A DNA stretch of 64,000 nucleotides from JBHHUI01 sp965248775. Lineage in GTDB: Bacteria > Chloroflexota > Anaerolineae > Anaerolineales > JBHHUI01. Below, in pieces: positions 17,495-28,035 of this stretch; the stretch's first letter is position 1, and each line of letters begins with the position of its first letter. The notes below the pieces were generated by a model. That model was given only the letters and a program-made list of their open reading frames with translations. It did no database searches and was not told the origin of the DNA. Location of the stretch: contig OZ252150.1 of NCBI GenBank assembly GCA_965248775.1, positions 2,666,001 through 2,730,000 of the forward strand, in the 5' to 3' direction. The translations under genes and the position numbers were made by a program.

Positions 17495-18892
17495 ATGGAC
17501 GCAATAATACAACAAACCCAAATTTTCGTTGAAAACTGTGTGGCAGGACTGCCAAAGGGAACCAATCAAAATATGCTGCAGTTGATGTTAAGCATAATGA
17601 GCGGCAAGTTTCTTGACTGTCGCGGGGCATTATTCCCGGCGTTGGCAGCAAGTGGCTATTCAGCAGATACATGTCATCGGATAGAAAATACGTTGCGAAC
17701 AGGTGTGTACAGCGTGCAGGAAGTTATCGATGCACAGCGGTCACAAGTATTGCGTAGCAACAAATTTGAAATCATCTATCGACAAGGTTATCGTGCGCTG
17801 GATATCGATCTGACATTTGTCGGGCGGCCTGCTTTGAAAGATGCCAAGGGGAAATACTACCGAGGGTCAGCAGGCAAAGCGGTGCTGGGTGTTGGGTGTG
17901 CGCTGGTGTGTGAAGTTGGGCGTGTCAAAGATAAACCGGGAAAACGAATGGGACTTCTCAAGGAGATTGTCTCCGAAACCGGACTGCAAGTCGCCGGACA
18001 ATCTAAACTACAGGCATTGGCGTTGAAACAAATCGCAGCCAAGCTACCAGAAGATGCCATCGTAGTGCATGATGCGGGTGCCAAAGTAACCGAAATACAA
18101 AGCGTGGCTATGGCGCGCTATCTTGTCAGGAAGGCTAACAATGCTGTGTTCCGGCGTAATTATCTGCCTGAACGCACGTCCAAGCGCGGACGCCCAGCTG
18201 AATATGGAGAACGAATTCGACCGACAGATCGCACTCATAAAGGCCATCTGATTACAGCCTGTCAACCTGACAAGACCAATGGCTTTAGACGGAAAAGTCG
18301 CAAGATAAGAGTCAAGATTTGGAACGATGTTGTGCTAGCCTCGCAAAAGGTCGCGGCCGACAATGAATTGCTGAATGTATTTGTATTTGACGACCCACTC
18401 TATAAGAAGCCATGGGTGCTTATTACCAATGTCCGTGAACTTCGTCCGAGGGTTGTGTATGGCTTTTATCTGGACCGCTGGCCAGTTGAACATCCGCCCC
18501 TGGTTTCCAAAATAATCCTGGGTATGCAACGACAATTCGTTTTCAACCCAATCTGTCGCGAGCGGTTATTGGCCTTCGGGATGGTCGCTGGCAATATGTT
18601 GACTTGGCTGGCTCACCAAGTGCCGCCGCAAGCATCTGGCTTCCCCAGCACTGCCGCTGGGCAAGTGTGGGACCGCAAGCCCAAACAAACACCAGGCCGG
18701 CTACGCAGAACGTTAGCCAAGGCCGATTTATCAAAGTTGGCCTGGAATAATCCTACAATTTCAAAAAAAGATCCAAGACAGACCATTTGCAGACCGGAAT
18801 ATTGGGTCATAAGCGAGCCACCCCGTCCCGTGGGTCCGGGGTCACGGGAGAGCGCCTTTATCGCCTTGAATTCGCGCATTCTTTTTGAATAA
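17495..18892 (+). CDS. IS4-superfamily DDE transposase
   Basis: 465 residues. Core motifs: YRALDIDLTFVGRPALKDAK (first D), AIVVHDAGAKVTEIQSV (second D) and GFYLDRWPVEHPPLVSKIIL, where the YxxRWxxE-like motif ends in E. The C-terminus is altered by the 29-bp palindromic element at 18820. Without it the protein would end SEPERLYRLEFAHSF; with it the frame changes and the end reads RESAFIALNSRILFE. The element lies in the last 25 codons, so activity may persist. Confidence 0.78.
   Translation: MDAIIQQTQIFVENCVAGLPKGTNQNMLQLMLSIMSGKFLDCRGALFPALAASGYSADTCHRIENTLRTGVYSVQEVIDAQRSQVLRSNKFEIIYRQGYRALDIDLTFVGRPALKDAKGKYYRGSAGKAVLGVGCALVCEVGRVKDKPGKRMGLLKEIVSETGLQVAGQSKLQALALKQIAAKLPEDAIVVHDAGAKVTEIQSVAMARYLVRKANNAVFRRNYLPERTSKRGRPAEYGERIRPTDRTHKGHLITACQPDKTNGFRRKSRKIRVKIWNDVVLASQKVAADNELLNVFVFDDPLYKKPWVLITNVRELRPRVVYGFYLDRWPVEHPPLVSKIILGMQRQFVFNPICRERLLAFGMVAGNMLTWLAHQVPPQASGFPSTAAGQVWDRKPKQTPGRLRRTLAKADLSKLAWNNPTISKKDPRQTICRPEYWVISEPPRPVGPGSRESAFIALNSRILFE
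18820..18848. repeat. 29-bp GC-rich palindromic element, copy 2
   Basis: Identical to 13811-13839. Here it shifts the reading frame near the 3' end of the IS4-type transposase. Two exact copies in unrelated genes show it moves as a discrete unit. Confidence 0.8.
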
Positions 18893-18965
18893 GCAGTATT
18901 TTCGCGAAGCTCAAGGTCGCCCAAGGACTTGACCTTTCTTAGCGTTAGCGGAAACTAAAGAACTT

Positions 18966-20116
18966 GTCCAATAGTAAAACATTTGGGCAAGTTTATCTGT
19001 TGTTCATAGAGAGGGAGGAAATCGAATATCGTGATTTTGTGCTATTAGGTATGTTACGCTGAGCCGGATTTTAGAGATGGTAGGTGAGGTAAAAGTCTGG
19101 GCGCAACGCCATTGGTAGATCTTTCCTTTGGATACCTCCAGGATTCACGCTTAAATATCCGCTTACGAACACCCGATTTGGGTTTTTTCAGGATGTCATG
19201 GGCCCTAGAGTCTGTTTTTCCACCTTGCTGGCTTGTAATGGACCCGGTGCAGTCCCTTAATCACGATGCAGTCTGCACGCCCCGGCCCAGTACTTCCGGG
19301 ACTGGGTGACTGCGCTGGACTGTGCACGGGCTACCGCCGCGAGAGACTTGGCGACTCGTTTCTTCGTCCACATCGCCCTCGGTTTATGCCCGCAGGTTCC
19401 CGACAGTACTGCAAATCACTAATCGCGCATCTTCAACCGATGCACATGATCTAGATCAGTCTCCACAAATGCCACGATCTCGCCCTTGCGAATAATCACA
19501 GTGAACTGCAGCGCCTTCGTACCCTTTTCGCGCGCTAGCGAAGCAATGCGCGCCAGCATCTTCTCGGCGACAGGTAAATATTACGGCGCAGACTCGTGCC
19601 GATAGCATATACAACTCGCGCTATGACCTTGAGGTGTCAGGCGTTTTTGCGATAATTGAGTGTCGCCTGTAGATTCGTATCAGATATTGCCCAGAGATTG
19701 AGAAGGCTTTATCCTAGCTATGGATGCCTTTGAGACAGGGCTTAGCCAATATCTAGATCAACTTGAATTACCTACTGACCGAGTGCTTGTGCAGATTCCG
19801 GAGCGAGGCAAAGTAGCGGCAAATTCAAGACCGAGGATGATCTGGCTGATCTTGACGTCTAGGCCTTTATAGATTTTGATCATGGCCGGATTGATCTAAC
19901 GCAAACCCATATATAACCTTCCGTCTTTAGCAAACATGTGTAGATTTGAATAGAAAGTTGCTGCACCGTAATACGTTTCGCCCCGTTGCGGGATGTTATT
20001 CTGCGAGAACTCCCGATAACGCCAATAGCCGGGCAAATTGCCGAATGCTGCTCCGTAGAATCCCATTAAGGAGCTGTATAAGCAGACCCTTTCCCAGCTA
20101 CTGATTTTTGAACGAA
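18966..20116. other. Gene remnants between two IS elements
   Basis: No complete gene. At 19419-19578 the minus strand encodes a fragment (MLARIASLAREKGTKALQFT, VIIRKGEIVAFVETDLDHVH) with no start. A short plus-strand ORF at 19720-19872 begins MDAFETGLSQYLDQLELPTD. At 19905-20110 the minus strand encodes the end of an unknown protein (NIPQRGETYYGAATFYSNLH). The IS630 element borders it. Confidence 0.45.
19242..19333. repeat. Composite palindromic repeat, intergenic
   Basis: GGACCCGGTGCAGTCC, ATCACGATGCAGTCTGCACG, CCCCGGCCCAGTACTTCCGG, GACTGGGTGACTGCGCTGGA. It is built from the same modules as the copies inside transposases. Confidence 0.65.
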
Positions 20117-20118
20117 TA

Positions 20119-21189
20119 ACTTGACACATGCGAATGATGTTGCATCATAGGAGCTATGAGACCAAAAGGGACCCGAGAACAACTGGCCGCACGTCGGCTG
20201 CGCGGACTGAAGTTGGTGGAGCAGGGAGAAAGTGTGACTTCCGTTGCACGGACCGTCGGGGTTTCGCGTCAGGCGGTTTACGACTGGAAGAAAGCCGTGC
20301 GGCAAGCCAAGCGGGCCAAACGCTCCCCCGGGGGCGTGTGTCGTCTCTCGCAACGCCAACTGCAGAAGTTAGCGCGCGAATTGTCGAAAGGCGCGTTCGC
20401 TCAGGGCTACGCCAACGAGTACTGGACACTGGAGCGCATCGCGCGCGTGATCTACGACGTATTTGAAGTGCGCTACACACCCAGCGAAGTGTGGCACTTG
20501 ATGCGGCGTATGAATTGGAGCAGTCAGCGTCTGCAACGCGTTGCGCTCGAACGCGATGATGGTGCGGTAGTGCGCTGGCAACGCTACACTTGTCGCGCGC
20601 GACAGCGTCGTGACGTCTGGCCGCAGATAAAAAAAGTGGCGCGACGCTGCTTGTTCTCGATGAAAGCGGCTTTTCGCTTGTTTCACCGCGCAAGCGCACG
20701 TGGGCCCCGCGCGGGCAGACGCCGCGTATCCGCACGCGTTTGAACCATCGGCAACGCGTGAATGTGCTCGGTGCCTTGTTGGTGACACCGCGGGGACGAC
20801 GTATTCGATTGCGAACGATGAGTCATTCTGTAAACGTGAACGACACACATGTCCGAGCGTTCCTGAAAAGACTGCTGGCCAGGGTGCGCGGCCCGGTGAT
20901 CTTGCTCTGGGACAACGCACCGATCCACAAATGCAAACTGGTGCAGCATTTCATTGCGTCGCACGCGCGCCTGCAGGTCTATCCGTTTCCCAGTTATGCG
21001 CCCGAACTCAATCCAGTCGAGTTCGTGTGGACCCAGGCCGAAGAGCACTTGTCCGGGCGCGTCCCACTGAATCTTGCGCAACTCAAATGCTATGTACATG
21101 CAGTTGTTCAACGAACCCGCGCCTCGCAACGCCGAATGCGCGCCTGCCTCCATGGCGCTGACTTGAACTGGAAGAACACGGGTGTCAAG
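20119..21189 (+). mobile_element. IS630-family element, copy A
   Basis: Ends ACTTGACAC and GTGTCAAG lie just inside TA dinucleotides (20117-20118 and 21190-21191), the usual IS630 target. The stop codon of the transposase overlaps the right TA. Confidence 0.75.
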
Positions 21190-21192
21190 TAA
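20156..21192 (+). CDS. IS630 transposase, made by -1 frameshifting at A7
   Basis: First frame: helix-turn-helix (SVARTVGVSRQAVYDWKKAV) and winged-helix linker. Second frame: LVLDESGFSLVSPRKRTWAP (first D), NVLGALLVTPRG, VILLWDNAPIHKCKLVQHF (second D) and PSYAPELNPVEFVWTQAEEH (E). The frames join at A7 (20629-20635), which is in the A AAA AAA phase for -1 slippage after CAG AT. Programmed frameshifting is known for some IS630 members, so this copy may be active. Total about 345 residues. Confidence 0.8.
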
Positions 21193-21231
21193 ATCATTCA
21201 ATCATCAGTAATAACATTGTTAGACGCTACC

Positions 21232-22770
21232 TAGTTTCCGGTGCAAAACGCACCACCTAATCAGAAATCGGCAAGGGCGAACTTCTTGCTGGGAGTGAAC
21301 CTTGACAATTGCATAGTTACGTGGCCTTGGCCGCCAGCTTGGTACCGATGGTATTGAGATTGGCCGCCAGGATGGCCAGCCCGACCCAACGGTGGAAGCC
21401 TGCTTCGCCACGATTGCGGCAACGGTCGAGTCGATAGCGGCGTTTCAAGACACTTATCCGACCTTCGACGCCGGCGTGGTAACGCCGGCCACGGCGGAAC
21501 CAGAGTTGCTTTTCATGGGCCCGACGTTGTTTGGATTTGTGCCCGGGCTTGGGCAAGATGACGCGCGCGACACCTAATGCGCGAGCATAAGCTTCGTTGC
21601 CGGGCGAGTAGAGTCCGCGATCGCCGCTGACCTGTTCCGGTGCGCAGCCAAACTGCTGCGTGTGCTGGTCGAGGGCAGGTTGCCACTGATTGACATCGTT
21701 CGGATTGCCAGCGAGGACGCGCCAGTTGCTTAGCAAGCCGCCGTCGACTTCATCGAGCCAGACCTTGCGCCCGAACTCGGTGGGCTTGCGGACCTTGTTC
21801 CTGCGGATGATGGCGGTATGCGGTTCAAAGAGACTTACGAGCTTCTCACTCGCCGGGACACTCTCGCCGGTGAAGACCCGCCGCTCACATTGACTGATGA
21901 CCTGCTCGACACGCGGGGTGAAGGTCTCGAGGGTCGCGGTCAAGCGCTGCGCTGCGCGATCTTTCTGTGTCTGCAGCTGCTCCAGAACGATTTTCGCCTG
22001 CTGCACACTCTGGCGGGCGACCTGCAGCAGCTTGCGGTACGTGGTCGTCAGCTGCGCTTTAGCTGTCTCGGAGCGCCTGCGGGCCTGATTGGCCACCTGG
22101 CGAGCATACTTGCGGGCACTGCGGGAGCGGTTGCGGAACGTCTCTTGCGTCAGTTCGCCCGTCTCAGCGTGCGCCCAAGCACACGCACACCATCAGCCAG
22201 CAGGCCGTTGTCAGTGGGGTAGCGGATGTTGGTCTCGACAACCGTTCCATCTGTGCGCAGCTTGCGGCCACGGGTGATCTTTAGCCTGCTGGCCAGCTGC
22301 AACACGTGGGCGTTCAGGGAGATAAGTGTTTCAGGTTGGAGCAGGTTCGCCCAGCGCAGGAGCGTCTTCTCGTCCGGCACGCGCTCGAAGTACACGCGGC
22401 AGAAGTGGCGCAGTACCAGACTGTCCCTGACATGTTTCTCTGTTTCCGCGTAGCTCCAGCCGTACAAATGCTTTACGACTAACACCCTGAGCACGACTTC
22501 CACCGGCGTGGAGTTGCGGCCCGTCTGTAGTGTTTTCGGATAGCGTCGCGCAAAGTCACCGCGCACTCGCTGGTAGAGCTCGTCGTCATCCAGCAATACG
22601 TCGATATGCGCCAACACCGGGTCCATCTCACTCGTCAATGCCAGAATGTCCAGGAAGAACTTGTCGATTTCGTGGCGGTCACGTAACATTGCAGCGGCCC
22701 TTTCTGTGGAAAATGCGGGTTTGATCATTCGCATCTTCTCACAGGAGGGCCACTTTCGCACCGGAAACTA
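21232..22770 (-). mobile_element. ISNCY-like (ISDol1-type) insertion sequence
   Basis: Inverted repeats TAGTTTCCGGTGC at the left and GCACCGGAAACTA at the right. Flanks on both sides read CTACC or ACC, so a short target duplication is likely but not certain. Its right end directly abuts the next IS630. Confidence 0.75.
21317..22734 (-). CDS. ISNCY-family transposase, one frame break
   Basis: N-terminal part MIKPAFSTERAAAMLRDRHE, VVLRVLVVKHLYGWSYAETE and LRTDGTVVETNIRYPTDNGL. C-terminal part TEFGRKVWLDEVDGG, VSGDRGLYSPGNEAYARALG, FRRGRRYHAGVEGRISVLKR and GFHRWVGLAILAANL. The frames switch near 22152, where RRAN hits a stop and ELTQETFRNRSRSARKYARQ continues in another frame. One added base would repair it. 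All catalytic regions are present. Confidence 0.78.
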
Positions 22771-23095
22771 CCTAGTGCAAGCTCGGAGCATTGAAGTTGG
22801 AAAAAGTTGAAATATCTGCTAATCTGGGCACATGAAACCTATCTATGCCCACGTGCCCACGGACGAAGAACGCCGGATCCTGGAAACGAAATTGAAAGCA
22901 GCCGAAGCTTGGCAGGTGCGGCGCTGCCAAGCCATATTGATGAGTGCAGATGAGAGCCTGAAAGCAGGGGCCATCGCGACCCGCGTGGGACTTAGCGACC
23001 AGCAGGTACGGCGGGTCTTGCATGCCTTCAACCAGAAAGGCGTGGCCTGCTTGAAGCGCGAAAAACCGGGGCGCAAAGATGACCAGCGCGCCTTT

Positions 23096-23122
23096 GGCCC
23101 CGTCCAGTCGACGGGACTGGGT
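23096..23122. repeat. 27-bp palindromic insert in IS630, in frame
   Basis: GGCCCCGTCCAGTCG then ACGGGACTGGGT adds GPVQSTGLG between QRAF and DAARERLREM. The exact pre-insertion sequence is inferred. Confidence 0.65.
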
Positions 23123-23365
23123 GACGCGGCTCGCGAGCGGTTGCGCGAAATGGTGCACCAATCGCCGCGAGCGTTTGGTTGTGAAAGTAGCTTGTGGACC
23201 CTGAGGTTGCTGGCCAAAGTCAGCTATCAGGAAGGGTTGAGCAAACATGAAGTGCATTTCGATACGGTTAGTCAAACCCTACAGGAGCTGGGTCTCAACT
23301 GGCAACGGGTCAAGCATTGGATCAACAGCCCGGATGAAGCTTATGCCCGCAAAAAAAGCGTCGCC

Positions 23366-23617
23366 AAGTCCCCCCGGCCCAGTATCACGACCCAGTACGT
23401 TCGCGACTGGGCGTCCGGGACTGGGTGGCGCGGACGCCAGTCCGTCACCCCGTCCAGCCGCCGGGGCTGGGCGACCCAGTTCATTCGTCACCCCGTCCAG
23501 CCGCCGGGGCTGGGCGACCCAGTTCATTCGTCACCCCGTCCAGCCGCCGGGGCTGGGCGACCCAGTTCATTCGTACCGTCACGTGCAGACGGCATCGTGA
23601 TGACTGGGTGACTAGGG
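23366..23617. repeat. Large palindromic composite with a 43-bp triple repeat
   Basis: Three exact 43-base copies at 23445-23573 (TCACCCCGTCCAGCCGCCGG, GGCTGGGCGACCCAGTTCAT, TCG) are preceded by GGCCCAGTATCACGACCCAG and followed by CGTCACGTGCAGACGGCATC and GTGATGACTGGGTGAC. Because 43 is not a multiple of 3, each copy is read in a different frame, yet no stop occurs across the array in that reading. Confidence 0.75.
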
Positions 23618-23715
23618 CGACTGGCTGAAGGCGCTGGCAAGCCAACAGGCTGACTGGCTCTTATTCGACGAAGATGAATGCTGGTTCTCACGCTATGCTC
23701 AACCAAACGCTTTCC

Positions 23716-23742
23716 CCGTGGCCCCGGCCCCGGGACTGGGTG
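23716..23742. repeat. 27-bp palindromic insert in IS630, in frame
   Basis: CCCGTGGCCCCGGCCCC then GGGACTGGGT adds PVAPAPGLG between AQPNAF and AWAPSEKKP. The frame is kept. Confidence 0.6.
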
Positions 23743-24285
23743 CCTGGGCCCCGTCGGAAAAGAAGCCGCGTTTTGTGCAACGCACGCCGCCACCCAAAGA
23801 ACCCGACAAGGCGCTGGCCTGTTTTGGAGCGCTCCGACAGGACACGCAGGAAACCTACCTGTATTTCGCAAACGGCCAACCCAATAGCGAGCAGATGTGG
23901 CTCTTCATCATCGCGCTGCTGGCGCTGGCTCGTCAGGAAGGCAAAAACGTCGTCGTCTTGCTTTGGGATCATGCCAGCTGGCATAAGAGCCACCGCATCC
24001 AGCAATGGACGCGAGCCTATAACCAGGCTGCCAAAAAGGCTGGCGAACCCAGATTGTTGACCTACTTGTTGCCGCTCCAGAGCCCCTGGTTGAACCCGAT
24101 CGAACCTTGTTGGATGCATTCCAAACGTGCCGTATGCGAACCTGATGGCGAATTACCCGCCGCGGAATTGAAGCGTCGATTGGCTACTCATTTTGACACA
24201 GAGCCTTTTTGGAATTCTCAAACTATTTGATCCGAACCTGCACTAGATATTCCCCTTTGTGCATACTACAAGAGTTGTCATCCAA

Positions 24286-25080
24286 ATGATTTGGAAAATA
24301 TTGCTATATGTCTCGATTGGATATTTCATGTTTTTCTCAATTGTTTTTATATTTCAGCGGAAATTGCTCTATCTGCCGAGAGAATTCCAATTATCAGAGG
24401 AGCGTGTAATCGATGAAGGCTTACTCTATTGGCCTTCGTCCGAAAATTTTCGAGGATTTATCAGTCAAGCAGAACCAATTGACGCAAAGGGAACTATCAT
24501 AGTATTTCATGGCAATGCAGGCACAGCTTATCATCGCAGCTTCTATGCCGAAGCGCTTTCACTTCAAAATTTACGAGTTATTTTGGCTGAATATCCCGGC
24601 TATGGAGGTCGAGCCGGACGACCCAGTGAAAAGGTATTGGTAAAGGATGTGCTTGAAACTATAAGACTTGCCTATCAAGAGTATGGGGAGCCGCTGTTCG
24701 TTTGGGGTGAGTCACTAGGAGGTGGAGTCGTTTCCAGTGCTGTTAGTAAAATTAACATCCCTATAAAAGGAGTGGTCCTGTTTCTGCCTTGGGATTCGCT
24801 ACCAAATTTGGCTCAAACACACTTATGGTACCTTCCAGCACGCTGGATGGTACTGGACAAATACAACAATATTGAAAACCTTCAAAGATTTGAAGAAAAT
24901 ATAGCTGTCATACTCGCTGAAAACGATGAAGTCATTCCGGTGCAGCACGGTAAAAAGCTATATGATTCAATAACGGCAAATAAGAAACTATGGTTGTTTG
25001 AAGATGCAAGACATAACGAGATGCCGGTTGAAGCAGAATTGCATTGGTGGAAAGGCGTCATAGAGTTTATTTCGCAGTGA
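24286..25080 (+). CDS. Membrane-anchored alpha/beta hydrolase (Bem46/ABHD13-like)
   Basis: About 264 residues from MIWKILLYVSIGYFMFFSIV, an N-terminal membrane anchor. GTIIVFHGNAGTAYHRSF carries the oxyanion HGN motif. LFVWGESLGGGVVSSA is the nucleophile elbow GxSxGG. AENDEVIPVQHG carries the acid and ARHNEMP the catalytic histidine. This is the ABHD13/Bem46 layout; the substrate is unknown. The gene is AT-rich compared with its neighbours. The start at 24286 is preferred to 24259 because it begins at the anchor. Confidence 0.85.
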   Translation: MIWKILLYVSIGYFMFFSIVFIFQRKLLYLPREFQLSEERVIDEGLLYWPSSENFRGFISQAEPIDAKGTIIVFHGNAGTAYHRSFYAEALSLQNLRVILAEYPGYGGRAGRPSEKVLVKDVLETIRLAYQEYGEPLFVWGESLGGGVVSSAVSKINIPIKGVVLFLPWDSLPNLAQTHLWYLPARWMVLDKYNNIENLQRFEENIAVILAENDEVIPVQHGKKLYDSITANKKLWLFEDARHNEMPVEAELHWWKGVIEFISQ

Positions 25081-25328
25081 GCCAACGGCGGGTGTCTAAC
25101 ACGCGCTGAACCTGACGCGGACGCCAGTATGCGACTAGGCTTCCACTGTAGCCAGGCGTTGGGCACCTTTACTTCGCCGATTTGCCACTCCATAAACATT
25201 CTACAATGAGTTCATAATGATTAACTATCGAGTAGGAACCGGCATTCATGATGTCACAAACCCTGCGAGGGGTTTGCCAATGCAAGCTCCCATGGTTTGT
25301 GCCCTGTTGAGGAATGCTCTTTAGATCT

Positions 25329-25712
25329 TCAACTCCGCACTAAGCTGATAAGTTCATCAATCACCTTACTTGGACGAAACGGTTTGGTGAGATAGCCGTC
25401 AAAACCTAAAGCCAGGGTTCGCTCCTTGTCGTTAGCCATCGCGTGTGCTGTGACAGCAATGACGGGTAAGCCCTCCAGTTCTGGCGCGCTGCGAATCTGT
25501 TGGAAAACCTCCCAGCCATTCATCTCCGGCATCGCCAGATCGAGCAAGATCATGGTGGGTTTTAACTCTTTCAGAATCTCCAAACCCTCTGCCCCGCTCG
25601 TAGATGTGTGTACCTCAGCACCAAAATACCGCAAGGCTACTTTGATCGCTTCCAGATTGTCTGGTTCATCATCGATGATCAACACAACCCAATCACCTAA
25701 ATCACGTGTCAT
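25329..25712 (-). CDS. Single-domain response regulator (CheY-like)
   Basis: About 127 residues, one REC domain. VVLIIDDEPDN has the acidic pair, TMILLDLAMPEMNGWE the phospho-acceptor Asp, VIAVTAHAMA the switch Thr and LTKPFRPS the conserved Lys-Pro. There is no output domain, so it probably relays phosphate or acts by protein contact. It overlaps the end of the upstream histidine kinase gene by 11 bases, so kinase and regulator are translationally linked. Confidence 0.88.
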   Translation of the reverse strand: MTRDLGDWVVLIIDDEPDNLEAIKVALRYFGAEVHTSTSGAEGLEILKELKPTMILLDLAMPEMNGWEVFQQIRSAPELEGLPVIAVTAHAMANDKERTLALGFDGYLTKPFRPSKVIDELISLVRS

Positions 25713-28034
25713 CCTGACCTTCCGCGGATGGCGCAATATCAGCGTTTAATGGGAGCACCACTGTAAATGTGCTCCCCTCTCCCGGCTGGCTCCTAACTTG
25801 GATCGTCCCTCCCATCAACAATACCAGATTCCGTACAATCGCCAGTCCTAATCCTGTCCCTCCATACTCCCGGCGCGAACTGCTGTCTATCTGCCGGAAC
25901 CGCTCAAAAATGATTTCCAGGTGCTCTCCCAGGATGCCAACTCCCGTGTCAGACACTACCAACGACCACGTGTGTCGACCACGCTTCTCCATATCGACCC
26001 GCACTCCTCCCGAATGGGTAAACTTGATCGCATTGCTGACCAGGTTGATCGCAACCTGCGTCAGCCGACCCTCATCCCCCAGGATGAACTCTGGCAGTTT
26101 GTCATCCAGAACAACTTCAAACGATAGCCCTTTTTGATCCGCCAGCCCGCGCGTCTGGCGAACTAGGTCCCGCAACCAGACGCGCAGCTCCAGCGGCTGT
26201 TGGATGATGTCAATCTGACCAGCCTCAATCTTGGCAATATCGAGCACATCATCAATCAAGGCGGTGAGATGGCTGGCATTGGTCAATATCTTGTCGAGAT
26301 TATCGCGTTGCGTGGAGGGCATCTCTCCTAGCATGCCTTCAAGCTGGATGTCGGTATAACCGACGATCGCATGCAGGGGTGTCCGCAGTTCGTGGGACAT
26401 CGTCGCCAGGAACTCGCTCTTCAAGCGGCTCGCTTCTTCAATCTTTTGGCGTTGTATCTCCGATAACTGGGCGACATGGACGGCTGTACCGGCCTGGAGG
26501 GTCAGGCTCTCCAGCAGAAATTGTTCGTCGAAGGAATAACCGCGCCCACCCTTCCTGGGACCCAAAGCCAGCACACCAATCAATTCGTTGCCTTCGGAGC
26601 GTTGCGCGATCATGGGTAACAACAATTGGTGTATATCTTCACCTGGGACAGCCAGCCCCTGATTCAATTTGCTCATTGTGGAGTCACCTAGAGCAAGGAT
26701 CTCCGATTGATTCGCGCGCAAAGGATATTGGGTCTGCAGCTGGAAGTGTGTTTCAGCCCCTTCAATGTGGAGGTAGGCGGCTCCGTATCGAATGTGCATG
26801 ATATTGGTAAGCCCTTGTACCAGAGCGGCCAGCAAATCAGGCAGGTCGACGTTTGTGCGCACATCGCGCAACAAATCCTGGAAAGCCTGCCGGGTGTCCA
26901 CCTTGGACCGGTAGAACCATCGGTCGACAATATCCTGTATGCGCCGGCGAAGTGGTTGTGCGAAAAGGCCAAGGACGAGCGCTACAAATATGATAACAAG
27001 ATCAGAGGCCTGCCCTGTTACGGCACGCAGGAAAGTTTGAAGCGTGAGAACTCCACCTAGAAGCAATAGACCTAGCACGCTGACCAGGGTAGCGTAGACC
27101 AGGCTGCGGTTGATAAAAACATCCATATCCCACAACCGGTACTGCAGAATTGAGATTCCTATACTAATTGGGATCATTGACAACGGTATGTAAACCAGGG
27201 TTGTAATGATCCCCAAATTGTAGAGTACGATCTGTGTTTGCGGTTGGACCAGAGCAGGAAAGATAGTTGGAAGCAACGTAGCGACCAATACCCCAATGAC
27301 AAAAACACCCAGGCTGGTGATCACCCATTTTGTCTGCTGGCGTTCAACAGGGTTTGCAATCCGTCGATATCGAGAAATTTGAAGGGCCAGTCCGCCGAAT
27401 AAAAAAAGATCTGAACTAGATCCCACCAGCGCGCATCCACGACATTTGTGGTATGCAGCGGAGAATCCCAGGGCATCACCGTCCAGAGCAATGTCAGACC
27501 AGCAATTATGAAGATGGGATATTTAAGCCAACCCGGACTGAGCCGGCCATTGGGAAAATAGAAGAATAGCGTGCCGAACAAAACAAGCCCTGCCTCCTGA
27601 ACTAATATGGAAAGAAGATGCAGAAAGGATTGATCCTGGGGTGCTGCGTTCCAAACGGAGGGTCCGGCCATACCGAGTTGGATCAAAGCCAGGGAAGCAA
27701 AAATTGTAAATTTGTTGTCAGCGCGGCGCAGGAAGATCACAATTGCGGTCAAAACGAAGAAGCCCATAAACAGCAAATCACGGCCAGTGTGAGTACCCGC
27801 AATCAACTGAGCGCTCTCGCGGGCAAAGCCTAAACTCTCGGCATCCATCACTTTCAAGGTATAGAATCCCTGAACCAGGGAAATGTAAGCACCCACATTG
27901 ATGAGCAGAACTGTCGCCCAGATAACCCGCGCTGCAAGCAGCCCGCCCCCTTGCAAATCGGCGTGTGCAAGGGGGTCTTGTGCTCTGGCCGTCAGGTTTG
28001 AAATAGCCTGTACGCTGTTCATACGCTTTCTCAT
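25702..28034 (-). CDS. Membrane histidine kinase (7TM-like, GAF, HisKA, HATPase), one frame break
   Basis: N-terminal half: several membrane helices (VIWATVLLINVGAYISLVQG, LLFMGFFVLTAIVIFL, LVLFGTLFFYFPNG) up to WWDLVQIFF. The frame then changes at a T7 run (A7 on the plus strand, 27401-27407) and continues LFGGLALQISRYRRIANPVE and more helices. A GAF-like domain follows, then HisKA (FLATMSHELRTPLHAIVGYT) with the phospho-His, and HATPase_c (NLVSNAIKFTHSGG, DTGVGI, GGTGLGLAIV). One extra T would make it continuous. The gene starts one base after the ABC permease stop. Confidence 0.85.
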
Positions 28035-28035
28035 T

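Larger units (their letters stand above)
17403..18960 (+). mobile_element. IS4-superfamily insertion sequence
   Basis: Inverted repeats CTTTAGTTTCCGCTAA at the left and TTAGCGGAAACTAAAG at the right, with a 5-bp duplication AACTT at 17398-17402 and 18961-18965. The boundary is therefore exact. Confidence 0.85.
22832..24230 (+). pseudogene. IS630 transposase with three palindromic insertions
   Basis: MKPIYAHVPTDEERRILETK opens an HTH region (AGAIATRVGLSDQQVRRVLH). LGLNWQRVKHWINSPDEAYA leads to the first break. After about 250 bp of repeats, DWLKALASQQADWLLFDEDE (first D) resumes, then CFGALRQDTQETYLYF, VVVLLWDHASWHKSH (second D) and LPLQSPWLNPIEPCWMHSKR (E). Two 27-bp inserts (GPVQSTGLG and PVAPAPGLG) keep the frame. 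The large composite changes it. It is probably dead because of the large insert. Confidence 0.8.
22775..24243 (+). mobile_element. IS630-family element, copy B, expanded by palindromic inserts
   Basis: Ends GTGCAAGCTCGGA and the complement GTGCAGGTTCGGA lie just inside TA dinucleotides at 22773-22774 and 24244-24245. About 300 bp of its length is palindromic repeat. Confidence 0.78.

Noticed and set aside
23445..23573. CRISPR-like array of 43-bp repeats
   Set aside because: The three copies are directly adjacent with no spacers, lie inside a transposase gene, and there are no cas genes in the window.
301..24243. REP/BIME elements with a RAYT transposase
   Set aside because: The repeats lack the GTAG/GGAG-type REP head, occur mainly inside genes, and no RAYT (Y1) gene is visible in the window. 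An enzyme elsewhere in the genome is not excluded.
27401..27407. Programmed frameshift in the histidine kinase at T7
   Set aside because: On the coding strand the phase is ATC TTT TTT TAT, so the first base of the heptamer is C, not T. It is not a standard slippery site, and a missing base is simpler.
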